The notes: a model not told the origin generated them from the sequence alone. Shown: positions 43,954 to 53,104, counted from the stretch's first letter. The stretch: 64,000 bases of DNA from Helicobacter macacae MIT 99-5501 (GCF_000507845.1 NZ_KI669454.1:434001-498000); one strand, 5' to 3'. Translations and numbers: made by a program.

Positions 43954-44645
43954 TATTGGATTTTTATATTAGAGAAAATATTAGTCGTAATATCGCCGTT
44001 GCTTTCATATAGCACAATTTTTTCTAGCAGGCTTGGATATTTGATTTTACCTTGCAAGAGGATAGAATCAAACACTTTTGCTATAAGAGCGTTTTTGGGC
44101 TTTAGGACAAGCTGCCAAACTTCGCTACTTTGCGCGAAAGAAAAGGTAAAATATTTTTGCAATGCTTTAAAATCTACGCTTAATATTTCTAGTAGCATTT
44201 CTTGGTTATTGTTGATTGCTATCCATTTAGTTTGGTTGCTTGGAGATTTGTTTATCGGGGACTGATTTTGCGAACTTTGATTTTGCAAGATTTGATTTTG
44301 GGTGGCTTGATTTTGTGGGTTTAGCTCTTGTTGAAAGACGCCTTTTGGTGTGATTTTGATAGTGGATTTTATAGGGGAGTGTATCTCCCAAAAAAGTGTT
44401 TTTTCTTCGCTTACTTCGCCATTTTTTGCCACAAGACTAAATGTGCCAAAACTTTTTATGGTGTTGCTAAAGCCTTTTAGTTGCTTTTCTTGGGTAAATT
44501 TGCCCTGCATAGTTTTTCCGCTTAAGGATTTTTTGATATTGTCTTGCAAGTCCTCCAAGCCAAAAGCTTCTATAAAGCCCACAAAAAACCCACATAGCAA
44601 AAATACTATCCCAAAATGTTTAGTAGCGTTGATATATTGCTTCAT
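43953..44645 (-). CDS. LolA-like periplasmic carrier of the polyene-like cluster
   Basis: A 230-residue exported protein with an N-terminal hydrophobic segment ending near GFIEAFG, then the LolA-type opening MQGKFTQEKQLKGFSNTIKSFG and LFWEIHSP. A Gln/Asn/Ser-rich repeat (about residues 125-150) is inserted in the middle of the barrel. LolA-type outer-membrane carriers paired with an MMPL exporter are a hallmark of aryl polyene clusters. GGGGA precedes the ATG. Confidence 0.82.
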   Translation of the reverse strand: MKQYINATKHFGIVFLLCGFFVGFIEAFGLEDLQDNIKKSLSGKTMQGKFTQEKQLKGFSNTIKSFGTFSLVAKNGEVSEEKTLFWEIHSPIKSTIKITPKGVFQQELNPQNQATQNQILQNQSSQNQSPINKSPSNQTKWIAINNNQEMLLEILSVDFKALQKYFTFSFAQSSEVWQLVLKPKNALIAKVFDSILLQGKIKYPSLLEKIVLYESNGDITTNIFSNIKIQ

Positions 44646-44721
44646 TTTTCCCCTTAGATTTTTCTAGATTTTCTTAGATTTTGGTGTTTAGAAGTGCAAA
44701 AAATATTGTGCCAAAAATGAT

Positions 44722-45492
44722 TTAATAGCATAGCGCGATAATGGCTTTTTGATACTTATAAAGTCTAGTTATGAAGCAAAATCTATGATAGTTTTTGTTT
44801 TTTTGCTTTTTGCAATCTTTTACACGATTTTTTCTGTGATTTTTTTTGTAATCATTACTCACTTTGTTTGCGGATTCACAAAACGCACCTTTTTTGTCAA
44901 GCCCTACACACTCCAAATCACTAAACTTAAGGTTTTCTAGCTTGATTAGGGATTCTTTTAGAGTCCAGATACGATAAAAGTAGCGCAATGGATTTGGCGA
45001 ATTTGCCACAAAATCACGCTCAAAATGGCTAAAGCAAAAATCTAAATGTGGCTTAAAATCCCTACTTTTGATAATCTCCATATCAACACCTATTGGGAAT
45101 CTAGCAAATGCCAAGAGGGCAATATCGCTTTTATGCGAATAGCTAGAGAAATGAGCGCATTTGATAATATTTTTTAGACTTTTTAGCAGTGCCCTAGAGA
45201 GGATAAAAGATAAGTTTTTGCTTAGATTTGGGTGGAGGCTTAAAGTAGCTTTGTCTTTTTGGCTAAGGCTATGCCTGTCATAGTGTCTCATAAGTGGGCT
45301 TAAGCCAAGTGCAAGAAAGATATGTTTTTTGTCTAAAAACTTATCTAGAGATTTTAAATGTGAGTGTGGATATAGGCTAGCACTGCTTGTATTTAGCCGA
45401 TACAAAAACAAACCCTTTGGGATTTTGCGTGTTGGGATTTTGCGCAGGGCTTTGCTGCGCTTTTTGTGAGTGTGCAAAATTATCCTTTTCAT
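44722..45492 (-). CDS. 4'-phosphopantetheinyl transferase
   Basis: A 256-residue Sfp-type enzyme that would convert the two acyl carrier proteins of the cluster to holo form. The magnesium-binding motif PIGVDMEII (near residue 133) and the conserved FYRIWTLKESLIKLE (near 170) are clear. The C-terminus is Lys/Asn-rich. It is the first gene of the minus-strand transport unit and diverges from the oxidoreductase operon. Confidence 0.88.
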   Translation of the reverse strand: MKRIILHTHKKRSKALRKIPTRKIPKGLFLYRLNTSSASLYPHSHLKSLDKFLDKKHIFLALGLSPLMRHYDRHSLSQKDKATLSLHPNLSKNLSFILSRALLKSLKNIIKCAHFSSYSHKSDIALLAFARFPIGVDMEIIKSRDFKPHLDFCFSHFERDFVANSPNPLRYFYRIWTLKESLIKLENLKFSDLECVGLDKKGAFCESANKVSNDYKKNHRKNRVKDCKKQKNKNYHRFCFITRLYKYQKAIIALCY

Positions 45493-45515
45493 AGATTTTG
45501 GGATAAAGATTTTAG

Positions 45516-45521
45516 TATAAT
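45516..45521 (+). promoter_or_regulatory. Putative -10 box of the plus-strand polyene operon
   Basis: TATAAT in the 100-bp divergent gap between the phosphopantetheinyl transferase and oxidoreductase genes. Confidence 0.45.
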
Positions 45522-45592
45522 ATCAAAAGAATTTTAAGCCAAGCGACAAAGCAGGATAGAGAGAGGATAGAAAGCAAAAACAAGGAGTGAGA

Positions 45593-46825
45593 ATGCAGGC
45601 AGGAAAAACACAGACAATAGAAGTAGAGGTTTTAGTCATCGGGGGTGGACCAAGTGGCAGTATATCTAGCGCACTTTTGCATAGGCAAGGCATAAAAACG
45701 CTAGTCGTAGAAAAGCAGAAATTTCCAAGATTTGTCATAGGGGAGAGTCTTCTTCCCTTTTGTAATGAAGTGCTAAAAGAGGCTGGGTTTTTAGACGCAG
45801 TGGAAGCACACTCATTTCAGTATAAAAACGGAGCAGCCTTTAGCCACAACGATGAATATCGCTATTTTGATTTTTGTGATAAAAGCACTCAAGGCTCTGG
45901 GACTACTTACCAAGTCCAAAGAGGGGATTTTGACAAGGTGCTTATTGATGAGGCGATAAAGCAAGGTGTGGAGGTAATATTTGAAGTGGAAGTGGAGGAC
46001 ATTTGCTTTGATGAAAATGGGGCGAGTGCGTGCTTAAGCAATGGCGAGATTGTTCGCGCTAAATTTGTGCTTGATGCAAGTGGATATGGCAGGGTGCTAC
46101 CTAGAATTTTAGACTTAGAATCCCCATCAAATCTAAGTGCCAAAAGAGCGTATTTCACGCATATAGAGGATAATATCTCTGAAGTACTTTATGATAGAAA
46201 CAAGATTCTTATCACTACTCACCCAAGATTTAGAGATGTTTGGTTTTGGCTCATACCATTTTCTAATGGACGAGCTAGTATCGGTGTGGTGGGTGAGCCA
46301 CAAAGGCTAGAGATAGAGGGCAAAAGCGATGAGGAAATCCTAAAATCCCACACTTATGAAGCTCCGATGCTAAAGCGACTACTAGATAAAGCCAAGTGGG
46401 ATACACCTGTAAGGAGTATTAGCTCGTATTCTAAAGATGTCAAGGCGTTGTTTGGGGATAGGTTTTTGCTACTTGGAAATGCAAGTGAGTTTTTGGACCC
46501 TGTGTTTAGCTCTGGGGTAAGTATCGCTATGCAAAGTGCTAGGCTAGCGGCAAACCTCGTGCCAAAAATCTTAAAAGGCGAAAATGTGGATTTGCAAGCC
46601 CAATACGCAGATGAGCTAATGATAGGGGTAAATTGCTTTAGGGCGTATGTGGAGGGCTGGTATGATGGTAGATTCCAAGATGTCATCTATGTCAAAAATC
46701 CAAATCATCACATTAAGCGACAGATTTGCTCGATTTTGGCGGGATATGCGTGGGATAAGCAAAATCCTTTTGTGATGAAGCCAAAAGAAGCATTAAGCGC
46801 ATTGGAGGGGTATTGCAAGTCATAA
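45593..46825 (+). CDS. FAD-dependent oxidoreductase (tryptophan-halogenase/geranylgeranyl-reductase-like) of the polyene-like cluster
   Basis: A 410-residue flavoprotein. The Rossmann motif VLVIGGGPSGSISSALL begins near residue 9, the GESLLPF box near 50, and WFWLIPFSNGRASIGVV near 215. These fit the halogenase-like/dehydrogenase superfamily present in aryl polyene clusters, where the enzyme's role is not settled. The start is the ATG at 45593, 5 bases after AAGGAG; a GTG two codons earlier overlaps that site. First gene of a six-gene plus-strand operon. Confidence 0.85.
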   Translation: MQAGKTQTIEVEVLVIGGGPSGSISSALLHRQGIKTLVVEKQKFPRFVIGESLLPFCNEVLKEAGFLDAVEAHSFQYKNGAAFSHNDEYRYFDFCDKSTQGSGTTYQVQRGDFDKVLIDEAIKQGVEVIFEVEVEDICFDENGASACLSNGEIVRAKFVLDASGYGRVLPRILDLESPSNLSAKRAYFTHIEDNISEVLYDRNKILITTHPRFRDVWFWLIPFSNGRASIGVVGEPQRLEIEGKSDEEILKSHTYEAPMLKRLLDKAKWDTPVRSISSYSKDVKALFGDRFLLLGNASEFLDPVFSSGVSIAMQSARLAANLVPKILKGENVDLQAQYADELMIGVNCFRAYVEGWYDGRFQDVIYVKNPNHHIKRQICSILAGYAWDKQNPFVMKPKEALSALEGYCKS

Positions 46826-47283
46826 ATATTTTTTTGGTGGGATTGGCGTTTGTCTTTTGTGGCTGCGCTTTACGAGGGGGTTTTGCGGATTTTGGTGTGT
46901 TTTCACAGCGTGCATTTAGCCTTGAAGAGCAAGGCAAGATAAAAGTGCTTTATGTATCAAGCCAAGCCAAAAATCCACAAGAATCAAAAAAGTGGCAAAA
47001 ATCCCAAGACAAACAAGGAAAAATCGTGTATTATTTTGCCATTTTTGATAGCTTGGGTGTGCCTAGCTTAAGCAGGAAGCTAGAAAATGGCACATTTAGC
47101 AATGTGAAGTTTCTCCCACCAAGTAAGCAATATGACAAGCTATTTTTGCAAGTGCTAGAATATGTAAAATCTAAAGATTCTATCTCATTTACTTACAAAG
47201 GCATAAAAGTAAAAGAGCTACACACACAAGCACTAGATACGCAAGAAAGAGAGGCAAGGGATTTTGAGTATACTAATGAGTAA
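46813..47283 (+). CDS. Small putative lipoprotein of the polyene-like cluster
   Basis: A 156-residue protein that starts at a TTG with GGAGG closely upstream and overlaps the oxidoreductase by 13 bp. The N-terminal hydrophobic stretch ends in FVFCGCALRG, a possible lipobox. Aryl polyene clusters often carry a small lipoprotein (DUF3261 type) at this place, but I cannot confirm the family from sequence alone. Confidence 0.6.
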   Translation: MQVINIFLVGLAFVFCGCALRGGFADFGVFSQRAFSLEEQGKIKVLYVSSQAKNPQESKKWQKSQDKQGKIVYYFAIFDSLGVPSLSRKLENGTFSNVKFLPPSKQYDKLFLQVLEYVKSKDSISFTYKGIKVKELHTQALDTQEREARDFEYTNE

Positions 47284-48457
47284 GCCTATGCTTATTTGCT
47301 CTGCTGGAAATGACAACGCAAGCATTATATCAAGCTTAAAAAGTGGGCAAGTGCATTTGCAAAAAAACAACGACTATGGGAATAAAGAATTTATGCTAGG
47401 TGCTATCAAAAATCTACTCCCACTTCCGCCAAACACGCCTACGCATTTCAAAACACGCACAAATACGATTTTGTATAACGCGCTTTTAAATGGAGAGAAT
47501 CTCATAAAAGAAGTCATAAAAATCACAGATAGTGTAGCTGTGGTGATTGGCACTACTACCACAGGCATAGAGGAAAACTACAACAATATCCCCAAAAAGC
47601 AGTATTTGCAAAGTTTTAGCTCGCTTGATAACCCCGCGCTTTTTGTCCGCTCTGTATATAATATTTGTGGGCTAAGTTTTGGGGTTTCATCAGCTTGCAC
47701 TTCAGGGGCAAAAGCTATCATAGAGGGTGCAAGGCTTATAAATAGCGGGCTTTGTGAAGCTGTGATTTGCGGAGGCGTGGATAGCCTAAATACTTTGACT
47801 ATAAATGGATTTGATAGTTTGGAGATTTTGAGCGCAAAGCCAACTAGGGCTTTTTGCGCTGATAGAGAGGGGATAAATATCGGCGAGGGTGCGGGAGTGT
47901 TTGTGCTGATTTCAAGTGAATGCTTGGCTAGAAATCCTCATTTAGCAGATGATTTTACTATCGCGCTAAAGGGCTATGCAAACAATAATGACGCATTTCA
48001 TATCACGCAGCCACGCACAGATTTTGCTATGCAGGAGAGGCTTTTATCTGAAGTGCTACTTTGCGCCAATCTAACTCCAAGTGATATTGACTATATAAAT
48101 CTGCACGGCACGGGGACAAGTGCAAATGACGCTATGGAATCTGCCACTTTTGCCTACGCGCTTAATGGTGCGCTAAAATCCATCCCCTCTAGTAGCATAA
48201 AGCCACTTATCGGGCATACGCTAGGCGCGGCAGGTGCGATAGAAGCGGGCGTGTGCGCAGAGATGATTTTGCAAAGCATTGGAAGCCTTGATGGGCAAGA
48301 AGCCCTAATCCCGCATATTTATCATAATGACTTTGATAAAAGCCTCCCACAAATCGCCCTAGTAAAGCAGGGGCAGAAAGCCAAAGTGCGTAATGCCCTT
48401 AGTGTGTCTTTTGCTTTTGGTGGGGATAATAGCGCGATAATACTAGGGCAAGCCTAG
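47276..48457 (+). CDS. Beta-ketoacyl-ACP synthase (KAS) I
   Basis: A 393-residue condensing enzyme with an intact catalytic triad: Cys in SSACTSGAK, His in NLHGTGTSAND, and His in PLIGHTLGAAGA. I start it at the ATG at 47276, inside the end of the preceding gene (8-bp overlap); a TTG four codons upstream is possible. It should extend the polyene chain with the ACPs. Confidence 0.9.
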   Translation: MSKPMLICSAGNDNASIISSLKSGQVHLQKNNDYGNKEFMLGAIKNLLPLPPNTPTHFKTRTNTILYNALLNGENLIKEVIKITDSVAVVIGTTTTGIEENYNNIPKKQYLQSFSSLDNPALFVRSVYNICGLSFGVSSACTSGAKAIIEGARLINSGLCEAVICGGVDSLNTLTINGFDSLEILSAKPTRAFCADREGINIGEGAGVFVLISSECLARNPHLADDFTIALKGYANNNDAFHITQPRTDFAMQERLLSEVLLCANLTPSDIDYINLHGTGTSANDAMESATFAYALNGALKSIPSSSIKPLIGHTLGAAGAIEAGVCAEMILQSIGSLDGQEALIPHIYHNDFDKSLPQIALVKQGQKAKVRNALSVSFAFGGDNSAIILGQA

Positions 48458-48528
48458 CTACAAACTTGGCTAAAATTAGGAAAATGACTTAAAAAAAAAC
48501 GACTTAAATTTTGACAAGGAATCTATAA

Positions 48529-48999
48529 ATGAATGATATTGCAAATCTTATCCCGCAATCCCTAGAAATGGTGCTTATTGATGAGCTATTGGAAGTAAGC
48601 GAGCAATCTATTTGCACAAAATCTTACATAAGGACTGATAATGCGTTTTTGCAGCAGGGTAAATTCCCTAGCTATAATGTTTTGGAGATTTTTGCCCAAA
48701 GTCTAGCACTATGGCGAACTAAGCAAGAAAATCTAAAAATAGATTCTGGCACTGCCCAAAACCACAATAAACTAGGATTTTTGCTTGGTGCTAGGGGGTT
48801 TGAGATATTTACTCCTTATGTGGCAGTAGGCGAAGCGGTGCAAGCGCGTTTGCGAGTAAGTATGCAAGATGAAAATGGGCTAGGCGTGTATGAGGGAGAG
48901 GCTTTTGTAGGTGGTAAGCTAATTGCTAAAACTTCTTTGACTGCGCTAAATCCAAATGATGAGTTTTTAGCTCAAATATTGCAAGGAGAAAAACTATGA
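48529..48999 (+). CDS. Hotdog-fold 3-hydroxyacyl-ACP dehydratase-like protein with the usual His replaced by Gln
   Basis: A 156-residue single-hotdog protein similar to the small dehydratase of aryl polyene clusters (COG4706). In that family the N-terminal box reads PHxxxMxLLDE; here it is IPQSLEMVLIDEL, so the position of the conserved His holds Gln. The following helix (VLEIFAQSLALWR) is conserved. It may be non-catalytic and act as a partner for the fused dehydratase at 54260-56113. AAGGA precedes the ATG. Confidence 0.75.
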   Translation: MNDIANLIPQSLEMVLIDELLEVSEQSICTKSYIRTDNAFLQQGKFPSYNVLEIFAQSLALWRTKQENLKIDSGTAQNHNKLGFLLGARGFEIFTPYVAVGEAVQARLRVSMQDENGLGVYEGEAFVGGKLIAKTSLTALNPNDEFLAQILQGEKL

Positions 49000-49712
49000 G
49001 TGATACAAGGCAAGTGCTTATCACAGGCTCTTCGCGTGGCATAGGTGCAGGCATAGCTAGAGAACTAAAAAAGCAAGGCTATGAAGTTATCTTGCACGGC
49101 AAAAGCAAGACAGACGCACTAGATTCTCTAGCAGATGAGCTAGGTGCAAAATCTCTTATCTTTGATGTCGCTGATACAAAGGAGTGTAAGCGTGTCTTAG
49201 AATCTTATGCAAGTGAGAATCCTGCGCTTTGGGGAGTCGTGCTAAATGCTGGAATCGCTAGAGATAATACATTTGTGGGCTTAGAAGAGGAAGAGTGGAA
49301 AGGCGTGATAGATACAAATCTACATAGCTTTTATAATGTGCTTCACCCTTTGCTAATGCCTATGGCTAGGGCAAAGTGCGGGCGAGTGGTAGTCATATCC
49401 TCTGTCTCTGGTGTGATAGGCAATAGAGGGCAGAGCAACTACGCAGCAAGCAAAGCAGGGCTAATCGGTGCTGCAAAGTCTCTAAGCATAGAGCTAGCAA
49501 GTAGAAATATTTGTGTAAATGTAGTCGCCCCCGGTCTCATACGCACAGATATGACAAGTGGTAATCTCCCAAAAGAGCAGATTTTGCAAGCTATACCTGC
49601 CAAAAGATTTGGGGAGGTAGAAGATGTCGCGCCATTGGTGGCGTTTCTGCTAAGTGATGGTGCTAGCTATATCACGCGCCAAGTCATAGGCGTAAATGGA
49701 GGGCTAGCGTGA
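48996..49712 (+). CDS. 3-oxoacyl-ACP reductase (FabG-like)
   Basis: A 238-residue short-chain dehydrogenase. GSSRGIGAGIA is the cofactor loop, NAG appears in VVLNAGIARDN, and the catalytic S...YxxxK is SSVSGV...YAASK. It overlaps the dehydratase by ATGA. It would reduce the beta-keto intermediate of the polyene chain. Confidence 0.92.
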   Translation: MSDTRQVLITGSSRGIGAGIARELKKQGYEVILHGKSKTDALDSLADELGAKSLIFDVADTKECKRVLESYASENPALWGVVLNAGIARDNTFVGLEEEEWKGVIDTNLHSFYNVLHPLLMPMARAKCGRVVVISSVSGVIGNRGQSNYAASKAGLIGAAKSLSIELASRNICVNVVAPGLIRTDMTSGNLPKEQILQAIPAKRFGEVEDVAPLVAFLLSDGASYITRQVIGVNGGLA

Positions 49713-50950
49713 AAAAGCCAAATAGAGTATTTGTGAGTGGATATGGGATTGTAAGTGCGTTTGGCAAATCTTGGCAAAGTGTGAGAGAGAATCTGCAAAA
49801 AGGAAAAAATGCTACCAAATACATAAAAGAGTGGGAAATACACAAAGACTTGCGCTCAAAGCTAGCCGCACCCATAGAGGGCTATACTCCCCCGCCTCAA
49901 TGGAGCAGGAAGCAAATGCGAAGTATGGGCACAATCTCACAATATGCCGTAGAAGCAGCGGGGCTAGCACTATCTAGCGCAGGGCTGATACAAAGCAATG
50001 GTGAGATAAATCAAAATCTGCAAAATGGCTCTATGGGCGTAGCAAGTGGCTCTAGCACGGGTAGCACTGACTCGACATTGCAGCTTGCCAAAATGTTTTT
50101 GGGACTACCCCATAGCTGCAATGCCAACACTTACATAAAGTGTATGCCACACACAACGGCTGCAAATATCGCTATTTTTTATGGACTAAAGGGGAGGATT
50201 ATCCCTACTTCGTGTGCTTGTGCGAGTGGAAGTGTCGCCATAGGGCAGGCTTATGAAGCGATAAAATTTGGACTTATTGATTCTATGCTTGCAGGTGGAG
50301 CTGAAGAGCTATGCCCTAGTCAAGCCTATACTTTTGACTTTCTCTATGCCACAAGTCAAAAAAATGATATGCCCTCCCTTACTCCCGCACCATTTGATTC
50401 CAAAAGAGATGGGCTAGTCATAGGCGAGGGAGCGGGGTTTGTCGTGCTAGAGAGTGAGGATAGCCTAAAAAGGCGAGGTGGGGAAGCATTAGCTGAAGTG
50501 GTTGGGTTTGGTAGCAACTGCGATGGGGCGCATAGCACTCACCCACAAAGCGATACAATGAAGCAAGCGATGATTTTAGCCCTAAAAGATGCGGGGCTAG
50601 AGCCTAGAGAGATATGCTATGTAAATGCTCACGCCACTGCTACGCAATGGGGCGATATAGCAGAAGCGAAAGCGACAAATGAGGTGTTTGGAGAATCTAT
50701 CCCTATAAGCTCGCTAAAAAGCTATCTAGGACACACACTTGGTGCGTGTGGAGGGCTAGAGAGTATTGCGTGCATAGAGATGATGAGAGAGGGAGTATTT
50801 TTCCCCACGATAAACCTAAAAGAAGTGGATAAGAATTGTGCACCTCTTTTGTATTTAAGAGAGCCAAAATCTATTAGTGGAGATTTTGTGATGAACAATA
50901 ACTTTGCATTTGGTGGGGTAAATACTTCGCTTATCTTTAAGAGAGTGTGA
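49709..50950 (+). CDS. Beta-ketoacyl-ACP synthase (KAS) II
   Basis: A 413-residue condensing enzyme with Cys in TSCACASGSVA, His in VNAHATATQWGD and His in SYLGHTLGACGG, so it appears catalytic. GTG start overlapping the fabG-like stop. The likely partner is the chain-length-factor-like protein at 58399-59334, as in aryl polyene systems where one ketosynthase pairs with such a factor (inference). Confidence 0.9.
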   Translation: MKKPNRVFVSGYGIVSAFGKSWQSVRENLQKGKNATKYIKEWEIHKDLRSKLAAPIEGYTPPPQWSRKQMRSMGTISQYAVEAAGLALSSAGLIQSNGEINQNLQNGSMGVASGSSTGSTDSTLQLAKMFLGLPHSCNANTYIKCMPHTTAANIAIFYGLKGRIIPTSCACASGSVAIGQAYEAIKFGLIDSMLAGGAEELCPSQAYTFDFLYATSQKNDMPSLTPAPFDSKRDGLVIGEGAGFVVLESEDSLKRRGGEALAEVVGFGSNCDGAHSTHPQSDTMKQAMILALKDAGLEPREICYVNAHATATQWGDIAEAKATNEVFGESIPISSLKSYLGHTLGACGGLESIACIEMMREGVFFPTINLKEVDKNCAPLLYLREPKSISGDFVMNNNFAFGGVNTSLIFKRV

Positions 50951-51020
50951 AAATCTAAAAAAAGCAAAAAATAGTTTTTAGTGTTTTTGTAAAAATCATC
51001 ATCTATTTTAAGGTAAACAG

Positions 51021-51533
51021 ATGACAGGATTGGCGTTTGTCGATAAGCAGGGCAATAAAAAGTTACTAGGCAAACAGGCACAAAAAATGTGGCTACAAAC
51101 TTTTGGGCTAGATTCTATTGATGATATTTATACACCCAAATATAGCGATGAGATAAAAAGGGCTTTGCAAGGCAAGGATATAAGGCTTACAAAGGGTAGT
51201 TTGCTAAAACTCGCACAAAAGGATAGATTGCAGTATATTCTACAAATCAAGCAAACGCTTGACAATCCAGATATAATAATATATCACGATGAAAATGTTA
51301 TTTTTGCAAAAAATATAAATGAAAGGATTTTCTTTACAAGTGTAGGGAGAGAATTTGAATCAGGGCTAGTTATAATAAGCAATGCACCCAAAAAGTCAAA
51401 CACTATAAGCAATAAGATAAAAAGCGGGAAAATAGTGTATCAATCTCCCAAGTTTGAACATCTCCGTTACAACCAAACTTTTACAGATGAACGCTTAATC
51501 ATCAACGAGATTGACAAGAAAGATTCTATCTAA
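51021..51533 (+). CDS. Small PBECR/RelE-type nuclease-like protein at the operon junction
   Basis: A 170-residue protein with AAGGT upstream of its ATG, 70 bp after the KAS II gene. The segment from RLQYILQIKQTLDNPDIII through the basic KNINERIFFTSV to VIISNAPKKSN has the pattern of the phage Barnase-EndoU-ColicinE5/D-RelE-like (PBECR) nuclease fold common in Helicobacter prophage and MuF proteins. The match is by eye and weak. It has no evident role in polyene synthesis and no obvious immunity gene beside it. It may be a remnant toxin domain or a mobile insertion at the convergent end. Confidence 0.5.
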   Translation: MTGLAFVDKQGNKKLLGKQAQKMWLQTFGLDSIDDIYTPKYSDEIKRALQGKDIRLTKGSLLKLAQKDRLQYILQIKQTLDNPDIIIYHDENVIFAKNINERIFFTSVGREFESGLVIISNAPKKSNTISNKIKSGKIVYQSPKFEHLRYNQTFTDERLIINEIDKKDSI

Positions 51534-51605
51534 AATATATTTAAAAGTCAAACTAGAAAAATGCAGAATATACTACAAACTAGCACAAATCAAGCTAGCT
51601 AAATG

Positions 51606-52028
51606 CTATTTGGCGTGGTTTATAAAAGCACTTAGAGATTCTCTAAATTCACTTGGTAGATATAGGCAAGTCTCTTTTGATTCTAGCAAAATCGCCACTT
51701 GGGAAGTGTGCGCTTGGCATAGCCTAGCACCACTTATATCTACAAACCTATACCCAAGCCTAAAAAAGCATTCAAATTCTAGTAGTTCTACTTCTATGCA
51801 AAATCGTTTGTTAAACTCTATGGGTGCGATATATTTGCAATCTAGCTTGACTACGGGCAGGGCAAATCCTGCTTCTTTCATCTTTAGGTAGCTAAACCCA
51901 ACTTCATCTAAAAACCTGCACCTTGCTGCTTCCATATATCGCACATAGTTTCCGTGCCACATAACACCCATAGAATCTATATCAAAAAACTCCGCAATGA
52001 AGTCGTATTTTTTGGTTATGTGTGCCAT
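51606..52028 (-). CDS. 4-hydroxybenzoyl-CoA-type thioesterase of the polyene-like cluster
   Basis: A 140-residue hotdog thioesterase with the catalytic-Asp motif DIDSMGVMWHGNYVRYMEAAR. I start it at the ATG at 52028; further-upstream codons encode an unrelated extension. Aryl polyene clusters contain a thioesterase that releases or transfers the chain. It is the last gene of the long minus-strand operon and faces the nuclease-like gene. Confidence 0.8.
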   Translation of the reverse strand: MAHITKKYDFIAEFFDIDSMGVMWHGNYVRYMEAARCRFLDEVGFSYLKMKEAGFALPVVKLDCKYIAPIEFNKRFCIEVELLEFECFFRLGYRFVDISGARLCQAHTSQVAILLESKETCLYLPSEFRESLSAFINHAK

Positions 52029-52054
52029 AGATTTTCTTTTAAGGTTTATTGGGG

Positions 52055-52507
52055 TTATTTGGCAAAATCTGCTTGCAAGGTTACTTTGACTTTTGAATGT
52101 CTTACTAGACACTCAAATTTTTCAGTGCTATTAAAAACACCTTTTATGCCTTTAGAATTTGTGTAGCCAACAATATTTACTACCTTGCTTGCTTGTAGCA
52201 TATTTGCCCTATTTGCAAGGGTTGTGAGTGCTTTGGCTAATGCCATTTGACAAGAATATTCCATACTCAAAGAGTTGGCAAAAGTTCGTTTGTGTCGTTG
52301 TGTGATTTGCAGATTTTGTGAGATGATTTGTATGCCCTCCCCACTACCTAGTCCGAAAGTGAATTCTACGCTTTGAGGTAGTTTTGCTTTGACTTGCTCA
52401 TTATTTAGGGCTTTTTGTAAGTTAAAATAGTGCAACTCACTCTTTGCGACAAGACAAGAAAGCATACCAAAAGTCAAAAACAATGCAATTTTTATTGCAT
52501 TTTTCAT
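52055..52507 (-). CDS. Small exported protein, tandem paralogue 1 ('excinuclease subunit'-type misannotated family)
   Basis: A 150-residue protein with a signal peptide ending near SCLVAKS and a C-terminal block VVNIVGY...ECLVRHSKVKVTLQADFAK. It aligns by eye with its neighbour at 52585-53043 (shared ECLVRxxxVKVTLxAxFAK). Proteins of this plan are often labelled excinuclease subunits in databases and occur in polyene-type clusters, but no repair function is credible. The ATG at 52507 has AAGGAG at good spacing. Confidence 0.75.
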   Translation of the reverse strand: MKNAIKIALFLTFGMLSCLVAKSELHYFNLQKALNNEQVKAKLPQSVEFTFGLGSGEGIQIISQNLQITQRHKRTFANSLSMEYSCQMALAKALTTLANRANMLQASKVVNIVGYTNSKGIKGVFNSTEKFECLVRHSKVKVTLQADFAK

Positions 52508-52584
52508 TTTCACTCCTTTTTAGATTTTGCTACAAAAAAATATTTGTGATTTTTATAAATTTTACACAAGTTTTTTGTGCAAAA

Positions 52585-53043
52585 TTACTTCGCAAATGAC
52601 GCTTTAAGCGTTACTTTGACATCTAAGGCACGCACTAAGCATTCATATTCTTGTGTGCTATTGCTATTTAGGCTTACGATATTTACCGCAGAGTTACCAC
52701 CCGCTTCTTGGACTTTTTGCTGGAGCTTGGCTAGGGTGATTACAAACGCTTCATCACAAGCACTTTTTATACTACTAAAATGTTTTAGAGCGTTTTTGTG
52801 ATTTTCTTCAGCAAACCCTGCGATAATCTCTTTGCTTCCTAGATTTCCTAGCCCGAAGTAAAGCTCTATCTTAGGAGTTAGTCTAGCTTTTGCTTCATCG
52901 CTTTTTAGAGCGTCTGTGATGCTGTATTGTCTATATTCTTTTGAGTAGCCGTTTTTTTCTTTTTGTGCGCCTGACTTTGCTAGCATAAAAGCACTTGATA
53001 GTGCACATAGACTTGCGATAAGCACGATTTTTGCCACATTCAT
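52585..53043 (-). CDS. Small exported protein, tandem paralogue 2
   Basis: A 152-residue paralogue of the preceding entry, with signal peptide (ending SSAFMLAKS), a conserved middle with AVNIVSLNSN and the same C-terminal block ECLVRALDVKVTLKASFAK. AAGGAG upstream of the ATG. Likely periplasmic. It lies between the lauroyl-transferase-like acyltransferase and paralogue 1 in one operon. Function unknown. Confidence 0.75.
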   Translation of the reverse strand: MNVAKIVLIASLCALSSAFMLAKSGAQKEKNGYSKEYRQYSITDALKSDEAKARLTPKIELYFGLGNLGSKEIIAGFAEENHKNALKHFSSIKSACDEAFVITLAKLQQKVQEAGGNSAVNIVSLNSNSTQEYECLVRALDVKVTLKASFAK

Positions 53044-53104
53044 TTCATTCTCCTTTTAGATTTTATTGCCAAATATTTGTGTCTGCATTATAGCTTTTTT
53101 AAGA

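Noticed and set aside
48491..48499. A9 run upstream of the small dehydratase as a phase-variation tract
   Set aside because: It is between genes and short poly-A runs are common in this AT-rich DNA; no clear effect on a promoter spacing.
51511..51891. Plus-strand frame overlapping the thioesterase gene
   Set aside because: Antisense to a recognisable hotdog thioesterase and without a ribosome-binding site.
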